Source of the DNA: Alternaria dauci
Lineage: Eukaryota > Ascomycota > Dothideomycetes > Pleosporales > Pleosporaceae
NCBI RefSeq assembly: GCF_042100115.1
Contig: NC_091275.1
Coordinates: forward strand, 682,001-746,000
Reading direction: 5' to 3'
Length of the DNA stretch: 64,000 nt
Shown: positions 34,999-46,915 of the stretch, piece by piece
Numbering within the stretch: the first letter of the stretch is position 1
Layout of the letters: each line of letters starts with the position of its first letter
Translations under genes and position numbers: made by a program
Notes under the pieces: model-generated
Told to the model about the DNA's origin: nothing
Database searches by the model: none
Seen by the model: only the letters and a program-made list of their open reading frames with translations

Positions 34999-35901
34999 TC
35001 ACCTACCCCCACCCTGTTCCCTCTCCCTCTCCCTATCCCTCTGCCTCAACACCTCCCTATCCTCAACAAACTTCCTCCTAACATCCTTGCCCCTCCACCG
35101 CTCGAACAACTCATACCCCACTACAAAAACGATCGGCAAACCCACTATGATGGCCGTCACCCTCCGCGCCGCAGGCTTGTACTTGGGCGGGAGCCGGATG
35201 TCGGGCGTGGGTTCTATGATGCGAGTCGGGTATTGTTTCTGGTATGGCGAGGAGGGGCGGATAGAGGGGTAGGGGTTGTGTGTATGTGGACGGGGGGTTG
35301 TGGGTTTTGTGGGCGGGGATGGGTGGACGGGGGAGGGTGCGAGTGTGGGGTTTGAAGGGAGGGGGACGGTTGTTGTTCTTGGAGTTGTATTTGACGTTGT
35401 TTTGTTGTTCGACGAGGGGGTGTTTGTGGAGAGAGTTGGGTTTGCTGGTGATGGTTCTGGGGGCTGTGACCACGGTAAGGTTCTTCTCCTGGCTTGTTCA
35501 TTTGTTGCGGCTTCTTTGTCTGCAACAACTTTCCCGGGCTGTTGTGCCTTCTTGAGCGTCCCTTTTGCTTCCACCTCCTCTAATATCTTGCTCGTGGACG
35601 GTGTGACAGGCGTAACTTGTGCTGGCGCCATTGCTGCCTTGAACGCATTCTTCATCCCCGCAGCAGTAGTCGCGGTGGTAATGATAGTACGAGGAGTAGC
35701 CTTCCCACTTTTCGCAACCACCTTGTTCTCTTTACTGGCCTCCACAACCTTCTCCACTGTACTCGTCTTCGCAGCCGCCTTCTTCACGGCCGCCTTGCTC
35801 GCTACGACTTCTGGTGCTGTCCCCGCATCCTCGGCTACGACTTTCTTCGGGCGACCGCGTTTCTTGATAGCTGGGGGTTCGATTGTTGGTTTTGACGACA
35901 T
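34999..35901 (-). CDS. AT-hook protein with a C-terminal membrane segment
   Basis: A single exon encodes 300 residues from MSSKPTIEPPAIKKRGRPKK. Residues 13-20 form an AT-hook (core GRP flanked by Lys/Arg), a minor-groove DNA-binding motif. The next 120 residues are Ala/Lys-rich, then a Pro/Thr/Asn/Ser-rich disordered stretch. Near the end a hydrophobic helix (VTAIIVGLPIVFVVGYELF, about residues 244-262) is followed by a strongly basic and acidic tail rich in Arg and Glu. No family name was recognised. The pairing suggests a membrane-anchored chromatin-binding protein, for example at the inner nuclear membrane; the AT-hook could also be a fortuitous basic patch in a mitochondrial or ER protein. 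Confidence 0.72.
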   Translation of the reverse strand: MSSKPTIEPPAIKKRGRPKKVVAEDAGTAPEVVASKAAVKKAAAKTSTVEKVVEASKENKVVAKSGKATPRTIITTATTAAGMKNAFKAAMAPAQVTPVTPSTSKILEEVEAKGTLKKAQQPGKVVADKEAATNEQARRRTLPWSQPPEPSPANPTLSTNTPSSNNKTTSNTTPRTTTVPLPSNPTLAPSPVHPSPPTKPTTPRPHTHNPYPSIRPSSPYQKQYPTRIIEPTPDIRLPPKYKPAARRVTAIIVGLPIVFVVGYELFERWRGKDVRRKFVEDREVLRQRDREREREQGGGR

Positions 35902-36264
35902 TTTTGCCGTCCAATTGGTGGTCGGGCTACAAGACTGAATGATCGAGAGTGTGGGGAGAGCGAGACGGGCGTTGCGACACGATGACTAGCCTGGGCGCAT
36001 TCGAGGGGTCGCGGGCGGGAAATTTTGGGCGAGTATGTCTTTAGGCGGAGATTAAGATGCGAGGCAGGGATGCGCGTGCGTGCAACGGTTCGTAGCGTGT
36101 CGGCATTATCGATAGCTGTAAACATCACTTTACTGCATGGCGACTAGTCTGCTGATGGGAGATTGTGTGCATACTTCATTCAATCAGATGTCTACGTTAC
36201 AGCATATACAAACAGCATACATAAACTATACCCGTAGTTCTATCCCACATTGTCATGTTCGTGA
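35902..36264. other. spacer between two minus-strand genes
   Basis: Contains the upstream region of the AT-hook gene and the 3' flank of AFI1; nothing else is evident. Confidence 0.55.
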
Positions 36265-38727
36265 TTACTTCTGTGCTTCCTCTCTCTTCACCCTGAAGAA
36301 GGCCAGTTTGGCGAAGCGCCCTAGTTGACCCCAGTAGTGTCGGCCAGCAGAGTGATCCATGATTCTCTCTAGTAGCCTAACGACGGCCATTCGGACATCC
36401 TGTCTAGGGTGAAATAGGCCCAAACTAAGGTAGAAGAGACCAGCATCTGGGATGACACAAAGAAGCTGCAGAATAGTATCATACTGGAGCTGAGCGCTCG
36501 CTCTACGCTCAGCGTTGTTTGCAAGCGTGAGTGACTGAGCCATGGATGATAGGTCACTCGACGAGGCATTCTTACTCTCACTGGGCTCGCCCGCTTCTTC
36601 AACACAACGCGCGAGTGCAAGGTAGATGGCCGCCGATTGGTCATGTGTAAGCTTCAAGCAGCGCAACTTGTCGTGCTGATGGGCCATGTCGATACCGCGC
36701 ACTGGTCTCTTGCCCCAGTGCCTCGCCAGATCCTGAACGCAACTGTAATAGCTCCTTGTATTGCGCCAGCCCTCGATACGGTGCACGTTTGCAGCGAGTT
36801 CCCGAAGCTTATGACCTTCATCTGGCCAGACGTAGCCATGTCCAGAGACACCATATGCGCCGACGTCAGTCTCATGAGAGCCAATGTACAGTGCAGAGGC
36901 ACCGTAGACGGTCTCCTCGAAAGCCGCCGCAACGCGAGTAAACTTCAACACCCACGAGCGCCATTTGGCTCGAATAGCGTTCTCGCCGTGGCGGTTGGCG
37001 ATGCTCTCTAGGAGCTTCTCCATGAACTGGGTGTCGCCGGTTGCGTCGACGCCGTTGGCTGGTGGCGCGCCTGGCCCATTCAGAGGGAGGCCCTGCTGTT
37101 GGAAGAACATGGAGCCCTCTGTTGGTGAAGCCGCCTCGATGCGATTGCTGATCTTCATGCGACCGGTCGGCAGGTCACATATCAGATCCCACCATTCGGG
37201 CTTGTAAGAGAATGCAGGGTTGGTGACGCCAGCGATGAAGCCAGGGACCTTGAGCAAATCGTCTACTTTGGTGAGATCGGTGTACGGGAAGGCGTGTCGA
37301 ACGAAGCCGCGGAGAATGCCGCCAGAGGCCAAAGCACATGCTGCCAATACGGCCTCTGCAACTTCTCCCGAAGGCTGGTTATGTCCGATAAAGATGATGC
37401 GCTTCTGGGTGAGGAGTGCATTGACGAGGACGATGATGGGATGGGTGAAAGCACCGCTCGTGGTCAAGTGTGGATGCAAAGCAAAGGGCTGCGGTTGTGT
37501 CGCGTGGGGTATGGAAAAGGTCTGGATAAGCTTGATCAAGGAAAAATCGCCCACTGTCTCGGGACTCAAAGCGGTGGGTATCTTGACGGGAACAGGAATG
37601 CCGTTGTAATTGATCTTGGATTCAAACTCGTGCGTGTCGCGCGGAACCGCGTATGCCTTCTTCCGCGACTGAGGATCCGACGAGGTCTCGACAGAGTCTC
37701 TTGCTGCATCAAGCTTCTTCCGCTGCCTGACCATGAGCTCAAACTTCTCGACGAACATGTCTTTGGCATCGCTAGCGCCAAGGACAAAGTTCTCCAGGGA
37801 GGACAATCGCGGCAGGAGCGACAAGTCCATGGCGTTGAGGGAGTTGTATAGGGATTCGAGAGTGTCGAGGACGGGTGCCCTAAAGTACTCTTCGAGGGCC
37901 AGCAGCAACAGGGGCTTGTATATGTGCAAGAAAGGGTGTCGTGTGCAAATTGCCATGGCCTTGACGATGGCGCCTCTGCGGAGTGTCAGTCATGTCAGGT
38001 AGATGGTGTGGTGTTGGTCCTACCTCTTCACCGTGTTGTCTTGCTTGGTGTTGACCAAGTTCAAGACATAGACCAGCGGTGGTCCATCCGGGTCCGGCTC
38101 TCCTTCGCTTTCAGTTTCGTCGTCGTCATCGTCGTAGTCGTCGTCTTGGTGTTCCGCCTCGGCAGTCGCATCGTCGCCGTCGTCGTCCAGGCCCTCTTTC
38201 CGCCGCCGCCTTCTCCTTCGGCGCTCTCTCCTGGCCTCGCGCTCCTCCTCTTCGGCTGTGGTGTCCTTGTGTAGGAAGAAGATGGTCCAGTCTTGGCTCC
38301 GGACATGGGCCTGGTCGGGCAACATGAGCTCAGCCAGCATCGTCTCGTCCCCGCTGATGGCGGCCGGGTACTGGTGTTCCATGACGGAGCCGCGGTCGAT
38401 GTCGAAGGCGGCGACGAGTATGTACTCGACATGGTTCTCAATGGCATCGGCGGGATACTGCGACCGCAGCCTCATGCCGGCTCTGGGCAGGGCGTGCATC
38501 GACGACTGATGCGACGAGTCGTGCGAGGACTGTATCGAGTCCTCGTCGCCCTCGCGCAGCATGGGGGGCTGCGGGGAGCGAGCTTTGTGCGTGTGGCCAT
38601 TGCGGGTAGAGGGCGAGCGCGAGGGAGGGAACGAGGAGAAGGAAGGCTGGCGCTGCAGAGATACAGGCTGGGCGGCATTAGGACCGTTTGGCCGCTGTGC
38701 CATGACTTCAGCCATGAGTGTCTCCAT
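36265..38727 (-). CDS. AFI1: Afi1-like Arf3-interacting protein with SPA domain
   Basis: Two exons, 38727-38024 and 37975-36265, give 804 residues; the 48-bp intron (GTAGGA, CTGAC, CGCAG) joins VKR to [15 protein letters not shown] in phase. The start is an ATG at 38727; the frame opens earlier only with GTG. The N-terminal domain ([20 protein letters not shown], about residue 100) matches the Afi1/Mesa docking domain for Arf3, interrupted by a Glu/Arg/Asp-rich insert. The second half matches the SPA (stabilization of polarity axis) DENN-related region: [39 protein letters not shown] and [19 protein letters not shown]. In yeast Afi1 positions Arf3 at sites of polarised growth; the hyphal role is inferred. 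Confidence 0.88.
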
Positions 38728-39109
38728 CTCCAGCACGAGGCCCTGGGGTCTATGGATACCACCTTACCGATCGACGGCGCTAGGGGAGCCTAATGTAACG
38801 CTTCCGAAACAGCATGGCGCCGTGTCGGGGGAGTGAATGGGAGCGATGGGCAGCGTGTGCAGAGACGGCGTGAATGGCTACCGCACCATCTTCGAAGCGG
38901 TGACCATGCATGTGACTCGCATATGATGCTGCCCACAGGCGAGGCGAGTGAAGGCGGACCCTGCATCTCCGTCCATCCATGTCTTATCGATTAGGTGATT
39001 GCAGGGGTCGCTTCGTTGCTAGGCCATCTTCAGCATCAACACCAAACAACGCGGCGGGCGACCAACAGCGACATCGCGAACCCGCATTCCGGAAAAGGAA
39101 TATACCACA
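38728..39109. other. divergent promoter region, AFI1 / EF-hand gene
   Basis: The 382 bp lie between two divergent start codons. No separate gene is seen. Confidence 0.55.
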
Positions 39110-40343
39110 ATGGTACGTCTGCTCTGATGCAGCGTCACTGGGAAACGACTAACACACGCAGTCGGAGACACCAGTGCCGTACAAGCCCTCCCCGCTTGCC
39201 TTCAACAGCACTCGCCAGTCGCCCTTCAGAAGGCCGGGCTCCATCAGAGGAAGCTCACCGGGCAACCTACGGCCATCGACGCCAAACAGCTCCCCTCTGA
39301 AGCCAAAAGAGACGCCGACCTCTCCTGCACATACGCCCAACCGCCTCTCCATTGGAGGCAACCCATCACAGAACCCGCCATCATGGCTGAACACACGAGG
39401 GACGTCGGGCACTCCAGAGCCCGCCTCGCCTTCCCGAAATCTATCTCCTGCGCGCCAGGTCTCGCCCACGCGGAATGTATCCTCGTCGTCGCAAATGACG
39501 GTGCGCCCGTTGAGCACAGCGTCTATTGCAGCCAAGTTTGAGGGCGCCGCAAGGGACGACACACCACCTCCTCTTTTCAGCAGGAGAAAGTCACCACCCG
39601 TAGAGAACGCCGAGCCGATCGACAATGTCAAGCCTGTAGAGGACTACACACCAGTCGACGACTACAAGCCCGTCGAGACACACAAGCCAGCTGAGACCTG
39701 GATTCCAGTCGAGAGCTACAAGGCAGCACCAAGTCCCAAGCCCGTCGAGACCTACAAGCCAGTCGAAACCTACAAACCAGCAGCTCGCCCCGCTCCCATA
39801 CAACGCATGGCCTCGAGCGACGCCCTCTCCAAACTCCCCCCACCCCTCCTCCACAGCATGCGCGAATCCTTCAGCGTAATGGACCGCGACGACGACGGCC
39901 ACGTCAACGCCGCCGACGTCGCAGACATGCTCTCACAGCTCGGTCTCTCTGCCACCCCCTCCCAGCTCTCTACCTACTTTGGCGTCGCCCAATCCATCAA
40001 CCTAGCCACGTACCTAACCACGCTCTCCGACCTCCTAGGCAACCTGTCCCACCAAAACGAGCTCATGGCTGCCTTCGAAGCGTTTGATGATAACGATGAT
40101 GGCCAGATTGATCTCGCCGAGTTGAAGGATGCGCTACTGCACACGGCGCCTGAGCATGGCGAGAAGAAGTTGACGGAAAGGGAAATTGACATGGTTGTTG
40201 AGGGATTCAGTGGACGGAGGGCTTTTGCTAAAGGTGGGAAGAGCTTGGGTGATCGGACAGAGGTGTTTAGGTATCAGGAGTTCATGTCGAATTTGACGGG
40301 TGGAAAGAATGGGGGTGATAATGGGGAGGCAGCGCCGGCGTAG
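39110..40343 (+). CDS. EF-hand protein, myosin light chain/calmodulin-like, with repetitive N-terminus
   Basis: Exon 1 is just the ATG (39110-39112); a 49-bp intron (GTACGT, CTAACAC, GCAG) joins it to 39162-40343, giving 394 residues beginning MSETPVPYKPSPLAFNS. Residues 1-150 are Pro/Ser/Thr-rich. Residues about 155-210 hold repeats built on KPVE-[TD]-YKP. The C-terminal part is an EF-hand module: the loop starting at residue 242 (DRDDDGHVNAAD) and another at about 310 (DDNDDGQIDLAE) have acidic ligands at the expected positions. The arrangement resembles fungal regulatory light chains extended by a long disordered arm. Targets are unknown; cytoskeletal or septal function is possible. Confidence 0.82.
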
Positions 40344-40978
40344 ATATGTCTATTTGGATAATGGGACTGGGTGGGTTTTGTTATGCGCAACTGCATCTGA
40401 TTTGACGTATACCAATGATTGTTCTATATACTATACAAGCAGTGCTTGCTATTCGATAATGGTAGACTTGAGTTGAGTGCGCAGATGTGTCATTCTTTCT
40501 CACACACGACTTGTTGTTCCTGACCAATAGTAGGATGGGATTAATATAAAGGTTGGATGCTATGCAGTCGAGATTTTATTCAAGTACAGTAAGTGGTTAG
40601 TATGCTGATAGGACAGAATTGTGTTGTAGTTCAAAGAAGTTTATGCAACTAGAATACGAATGCCGTCTTCTAGCTTTCTTCCAGTCAATCGTATGAGATC
40701 AAAGTAATAAAAATGCACTTTTTTTCCGGCTTCGACGAAGCTAAAATACACCCAACGAGGATGCAGATCAAATGCCTGACTCTCGAATGTCGAAATGATC
40801 TACCATGCAAATCCACTGCGCTATCCGTCGACCTCGTAACCATATTCGATGAACCAAACGCTTTTTCAGGTGGCCAGCATCTTGCCGTAATCCAGCAACG
40901 ACGACTAGGACTTATTTCCCTGGTTCATACTGTCCTCCTCGACCTTATTCAACAGACATTCTGATCAGGCTTATTTCC
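40344..40978. other. convergent 3' flanks
   Basis: Spacer of 635 bp between converging genes; AT-rich patches with poly-T near 40718, no coding sequence recognised. Confidence 0.55.
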
Positions 40979-42426
40979 TCACTCCACTGTCCTAAACCTC
41001 TTCTTCCGAGCCGCTCTCGTATTTACTTCCTCAATTGTGAACGCCCACTTGTTCATGTCGCCCGCAGCCAAACTTTTCTCTGCTTCAAGACGTGCATATC
41101 GATCCAAATCTTCCTGTAGCTTGTGATCTACATCTGGGTCATGAATAGCTTGACGCCGTGATGCTCGGTCGACGCAGTGAACGAGAGCATCGACAATGAC
41201 GAAAGGTGATATGTTTGTTGATGTCCACGTGGGGCGGGGACAGGGAATGTTTCTTATTGTGCCGGTTTCTTTGGCTTTGATATGCTCTTTGGCTGTGAGG
41301 TTAGGGACAGGGCCTGGACTTGTGTCTGTATCTGAACCCCATGTTTGCCATCCGGGGGCAGAACAGTCTGCGCTAAATACGAAGATCCAATCGTGCTTTG
41401 TATTGAGTCTGACGATGTTGAAATAGTGGGTCGATACGTCTACCCCTGTGTTACCATTGTGAGAAAAGTAATGGACGCTTGCTGATTGTGTGTGTTAGTC
41501 TTCATTGTATCCATACTTATATAGTTGACAAATAATGTCGTCTTTCTCCATAAATGTGAGTGCTTTCAGGGTCTTTGATGGTAGAACTTACTTGATGGAC
41601 ATTGAAGATCGATCTGTTTCTTCTCAAATACCCGGGTGTTCTCTTTTCCATGCCAGCCCTCGAACCACGCCGTCCCTTCTACAAGGTCAATGTGTAACGT
41701 TCCAATGTTGCTCTTAGAAATAGGTCGGGTGCGGAAACACGTCATGTATAAGTGATTGGGCCATGGCGCGGAGCTTTGTGAGCTTTTTGCGCGTTTGTGT
41801 GGCAAAGCTCGCTCCACGTCTTGGGCTGCTTTGCGCTTGAGTTCGTTTGCCTCCTCGACAGCTGATGGTTCGACCTTGAGCTCTGGTACAGAGTCTCCAT
41901 GTCTAGACAGAGGTTCGATGGGGCGTGTCTCAGTCGTTGAAATGGTGCTGAGTCCTGATAGTAGAGGCCGGACGATGCGCTCTGAGCTGGGATAGACAGA
42001 GGATGTCTGGACAGTGCTGATGGATAGTTTTGGCGGTACGAGTCCAACGCTTCCATAGCATAGTGAGGCTTCAGGATCTGTCTGTGTAGAGGCACACGCC
42101 ATCCTGCTGCCCTCGTTGAGATCTTCCAAGCCGTGAAAAATCCAGTCCACAAATCCGCCGTGCCCACCCTCAAGAGTGACTGTGAGTATACCGTCGTTCT
42201 GGATCAAGTATAGGCTCAGCCCTACGGCACTTGTTTCATGAATAGACTCTTTCCATGAAACGGCACTATCGTCTACTTCGTCTGCGCAATCCTCGAAATC
42301 CTCCGCCTCTAGTTCATATGACGTCGCTTTTCTGTTGGGCCGTTCGTGCAGCAATGTTAGTGTGCCTGATTGTAGCTTATGGACATAGAGAGTAAGTCCA
42401 GCAAGTTTGACCAGGACGGCCCGCAT
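40979..42426 (-). CDS. hypothetical protein, 445 residues
   Basis: Two exons, 42426-41592 and 41481-40979. The second exon, about 167 codons, has no internal ATG-led long frame and was found by splicing: the 110-bp intron has GTAAGT and, after GACTAACACAC, ends in ATCAG with matching phase. N-terminus MRAVLVKLAGLTLYVHKLQ; the middle has a basic KRKAAQDVERALPHKRAK segment. A conserved-looking block spans the junction (ISKSNIGTLHIDLVEGTAWF, then VHYFSHNGNTGVDVSTHYFN and HDWIFVFSADCSAPGWQTW). The end is charged and helical. I recognise no family. The protein-like continuity across the junction supports the model. Confidence 0.72.
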
Positions 42427-43483
42427 TTTCAGATGGCTTTCTGTGGTTTTGTGAAGGGTAGCCCAAATCTGTGTTCCGGACGTTGAGGGACAGCTCGATC
42501 AAAAAGGTTTCGGAGGTGTTGGAATAATTGGAGCGAAATTTGAGTCGTGTAGAAAAGTAGAAGGTGATGAGCGAACGGAGGTGCGTGAAGTGGATGAGAT
42601 AGAAGCTCCGCTGTCACTTGCATTTCTCTCACTTGTACTCGTTATCTTACCGTATTACCGTATACCTCTCTCTCTCTCTTTAAAAAAAAGGCATCCTTCT
42701 CTCACTAAGTGCATATACGTGGTTGATCAACCGAAATAGAAGACGGTAACTGCAAGACCTCTGAGCTAACGGGAGACGAGGTGACAAGTGAGTTTGTTGC
42801 TATCCGATATCTGGACAAAGTCTGAGGGTCAACCACCATCTTTCCGAGTTCCTAGAAATCGCAGAAGTGACGAAGCAGGCTTCAGTCGTTACGCCAAGTC
42901 AAGGTCTATTCCTTAATTGCGTTCGAGATCTCGGAACGATGCATCGGGCAACAATGTCGGCGACTGTGTTCGAGATCATGACACAATCACCCAGCCTCTT
43001 CCTTTCTCAAGCCGCCCGACTCGATGCCGGGGCGGGCGAGGAAGAATGACGGTGAGAAAAGAATAAAGACAAAGAAGGTGTTTGTCCATTAGGAGGCGTT
43101 ACCGTGGGGTTGTCCCAGGATAGTGGTGTTGAGAACCCTGCTGCTAGCGTAGGGTCAAGGTATCCGGTCACTGCTTCGATTGGCGGACGGGACACGTGAT
43201 GTACAACACATCGGCGCGGATTAGAGGGGAGCAAAAATCCCCATCCAGTCGTTGGGGAATGGCTGTGAATAGTGTTGAAATAGGGCTGAAAGCGGCTAGC
43301 CTTGGTGAGCTGGCCGAAAGAAGGTCACAGCTATAATATGACATAGGAGGGCCCATTGGTTTGGGCGTTGTTGCAGCACAGACACAGTTCGCGCGCGCAG
43401 CAAGAGCGATTGGGGAGCTTCCACCATTTTATATCTTCTCGACTCGACCCCGCCTCGCCTCCCACCGTTGCTTCGAACCAAAA
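42427..43483. other. divergent upstream region with CT and A tracts
   Basis: About 1.06 kb between divergent genes. A CT dinucleotide tract lies at 42666-42679, followed by a run of eight A (42682-42689). No gene is seen. Confidence 0.55.
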
Positions 43484-44148
43484 ATGAGTGGCCCGGGTGA
43501 AAATCGGTACGTTTGAGACAAGGCGCACACGGAGTTTGGGGAGCTTACGAGTACTGACAATTGACGCAGCTGGCGGCGGCAGGGTCAAGCCAACCGCAAC
43601 TCCAACTCGGGCGCAAACACCCCCACAAAGGACAATGCAGGACGGCAGCAGGCTATGCCAGCGCCCACATCGAATGTATGGGGGGCCAAGCAGGCGAAGG
43701 GAACAGGCCCCGCGGCTGCACCAGTTCAAGCTCAGCCAGACCAGCACGTACCCGTGAAGGCGTTTAACGCAGATGAGGTCAAGCAATTCCTCAAGAAGAG
43801 TAAGTCTGATGTACCGCTAGAGTGCAGCACATGACAGTGCTAACCAAACGTAGAATACATTGAGAGCACAGCCAGTACGAGCCCCCAAGATTCGCGCACA
43901 TGTCCAGAGGGCTAACATGCTCCCAGATCAGCCATCGGTATACCACAAGGTCCCTGGCGACTCCGTCTCGAACCGTAGCAGCGGCGCGTGGGGCAAAGGA
44001 GGTGAGGCGTCAAGGAAATGCTGCATGGAAGACTACAATACTGACGTGAACAGGCACCATGTCGCACCTCATGCCCACGGGCCAAGACTTCTTCACGCAG
44101 CTCAAGAAGCAGATAGCGACTCTCGAGCAGAACAAACCCGCGCAATGA
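43484..44148 (+). CDS. small conserved-looking protein of unknown function, five exons
   Basis: Exons 43484-43506, 43570-43799, 43854-43874, 43927-44001 and 44054-44148 splice to 147 residues. Every junction has GT/AG ends and matching phase, and three introns have clear CTGAC or CTAAC branch sites; exon 3 is only 21 nt. The protein starts MSGPGENRWRRQGQANRNSN, has a Gly/Ala/Gln-rich middle with SNVWGAKQ and a block FNADEVKQFLKKKYIE, then SNRSSGAWGKGG, and ends with GQDFFTQLKKQIATLEQ. I cannot name the family. The order of a basic N-terminus, a WG-type motif and a C-terminal helix suggests a small adaptor; that is inference. Confidence 0.75.
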
Positions 44149-45081
44149 TTGCACACACACCCGATCTCTATTTCAGCGGCATTATGAGGGCATTACAGGA
44201 GTTCTGTGGGCTTTGGATCGCATGGGTGGGCACATGTCAACACTTTGCAGCAGTAGCATGGGCAAAGTCATGTTTAGGCGTCTTGGGAGTTTGTGAGCAT
44301 GTGTGTCCGCCTCGGCTTAGGATGATCGTACGCGATACCCATCTTACGACAGCGTTTGGGGTTTGACGTTATACACGGCATTGGAGAGCGTTGTGGCGGA
44401 AAAGGTCATGTTGCATCTGTACCTAAAACGTAAATGTCCTATGAGATGCTCGATCCGTGTTTGTCGATACACAGCGCACCTTCGTTGTGTCGGAATGTTA
44501 ATGATATACGAGCATCATCGTATGGATGGCTGGGACAAGGATACCCATACCCCTTTCACCTACTTGCCAAAAAAAGGGTCCACAGGTCATTCGCGCAAGC
44601 CACTAATTACAGAAACCAAACATCGAGCAAGCGTCAACAAACACCAGGCTTTACGGCTGGACAAGCAACCGACGCTCCGTGATCGTTTTTTTTTATGCAG
44701 CCTTCGTTGCTCTCTCCATCACTACGCGCCACAAGCGACTAACCAGCATCATCACGCATCACAGCCCTACACTGAGGCGTCTCCACAGCCAAGGCCGCAC
44801 CATCGCTGGTACCTCTCAGGGCCGTCAAGACGCCGCTACCCCTCCACCGAGACCTCCTTTTCCAGCGCAAATAAATAGACTTTGTGTGGCTTGTCAGGAC
44901 AGAGAGGCGTCTTTTTGGGTGCTGAGAAGCAGAAGCGCATTGCGCTCTACCTGGTTCACTCCCGCGTAGATCCCCGACTGGGGCCCTCCCAATGCGGTCC
45001 GCCTTTGTTCATTTCCGCGACTCGACGAGCCCTTGACGTGTTCTGAACAACCGCGACACCTTGCAAAACACCCACACCACC
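44149..45081. other. intergenic, no gene seen
   Basis: A 930-bp spacer between two plus-strand genes. A frame at 44363-44878 has no domain and unlikely composition, so it is not called. Confidence 0.55.
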
Positions 45082-46320
45082 ATGTCGTCTCCTCCCGGCA
45101 CCCCCACGTACCGCCCGGCGTCGTCGCACCGTCGACACCCTTCGAGCCTGGACATGACACACAACACACAGTCGAGACGGCAGTCGTTCAACCGCCGCTC
45201 CTCGGGCTATTCGCCCATAACGCCGCGCTCCTCGCATGAATTCGAGCACAGCCCCGCACACCAATTCGACGGCGGAGGAGACGGCAATGGCCTGGGCAAT
45301 CTGGCCGACGAACTCGGCGAGGTGTGGGACGACGACGAAGAGGGCATCGACGGCGACTATGGCGAGGACCTGGACGAGGCACCGGACGAAAACATTGGCA
45401 CTGCCGTAGAACACGACGGCTCGTACGGCGTAGACAGCGCAGCCAGCCTCAACGGCGTACGGGATAGTGGGGTGGCCATGCAGGACTCGTCGCCCGCGCG
45501 CCTCAGTCCAGGCTCGGCCGTTAAGACGAAAAAGCACACACGGCAACGGTCGCTGTACGACGGCTCCGACTATGGCGACGACTCGGATCTGGAGAATGAG
45601 GGCATCTCGCCCGCGCTCGACGCGCGCATGGCTGCGATTGAGAGTCTGGCACGGAGAGGCATCGAGGAGAACGGCAGCGCATCGGACGAGGTGGTCAAGA
45701 GGGTCACGCAACAACTTCGCGATCTCGGCAGCCAGATTGCCATGGAGAACAGCGCGACAAGGTGGGTTCCCATTTGTAGGCATTTTCCATCTTGTCACTA
45801 ACAACCCCCCAGGTTGAAGACTGCTCACGAAGCCCTCACAACGCATCTGACACACCAGTCGCGTACCCTTACCTCCATCGCCGTATCCTTTTCAGGCCCA
45901 TTCGCCATCCTTCCCCACCCAGACGACATTGAAGAACTTCTCCCTGCCATACAATCCACACTGGAGCTACTGCCCCACCCTTCCGCCGATCCGCTCGTTG
46001 CGCTCTCCCATCTCACCCACTCCAGCCGCGAGCTCATCCAACACCTCTCAAACGTTAGCGATACGCTACACATGTCGCGACAAACGACGGCGAATGCTGC
46101 TAGGCGGCTCAAAGTCAGCAAAGAACAGCTACAGGACTGGAAACGTGATAACGAGAAGACGCAAGAAGGACAGGAATACATCGAGCGTGGGGACTGGGAC
46201 CGAAGGCTCAAGGAGAGGGAGGCAAAGCGGGCTTGCGCAAACGTGCTCGATGGCTTTGAGGACGTCTGTGGACAATGGAGAAAGAGGCTCTGTGAAGGTC
46301 TAGGCGTGGCGAGTGCGTAG
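45082..46320 (+). CDS. hypothetical protein, 395 residues, acidic N-terminus and helical C-terminus
   Basis: Two exons, 45082-45761 and 45813-46320; the 51-bp intron (GTGGGT, CACTAAC, CCCAG) is in phase and joins AMENSATR to LKTAHEAL. Residues 1-60 are Ser/Pro/Arg-rich (TPTYRPASSHRRHPSS), residues 65-120 are very acidic, and a helical region begins near 180 (DARMAAIESLARRG). The C-terminal 170 residues are mostly helical with heptad-like spacing (LIQHLSNVSDTLHMSR, QLQDWKRDNEKTQEGQ). I do not recognise a family; coiled-coil organisation suggests a structural or complex-forming role. Confidence 0.75.
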
Positions 46321-46915
46321 ATTCTTCCTGTGTACCTCTCTGGCCTGCTTCCACACCCATGGCCTTCGTGCAAGGTCTGCGACTGACCTGGGCCTTAGGC
46401 GAGCAAATCCCGAACGACGAAGCATACCCTCGCCCTTCTTGGCTCAATTCCAGTAAATCGCCGGAACCTCCGGCGGGGTCGGAAGGCGTCTCAGCGAAGG
46501 CGTCAAGGAAGGCGGTCAACAAACCCAGTACAGATTCCATGTTTCCAGATTCCGGCGACGACATGCTCATGGATGGCCACTGAAACCTTCCGTGCTCACC
46601 TCGCATCGGGCATTTTTTTTCCCTATGTATTTGCATTGATATGGCAGTATGGTGTTTTGGCGGCATTGATAGATGGACTTGGTAATACCCCATTTATACA
46701 TAGCTTCAGGACAAAGCATGTCTCATTTGTAGGAGTTGGGCGGGCCTTTGATAGATGAGAATGAAAGGCATTACAGCATTGCAGGTGGGGATTCTTGGGA
46801 TGTTGTTGTTGACGTTATGATAATGATGAATGTGCTGACAGCTATGTACAGAACCCCTTGCAATCTGCCCCGGATGTACGAATGGCGTGCTACCAGTCGT
46901 ACATGGCGGAACCGC
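46321..46915. other. convergent 3' flanks
   Basis: Spacer between converging stop codons, with a T-run near 46613-46620; no gene recognised. Confidence 0.55.

Noticed and set aside
35276..35938. 220-codon plus-strand frame
   Set aside because: It is antisense to the AT-hook gene; its Val/Ala/Phe-rich composition is a by-product of the Lys/Thr/Pro-rich coding strand.
44363..44878. 171-codon plus-strand frame
   Set aside because: Composition and lack of motifs fit non-coding DNA; it lies in an intergenic spacer.
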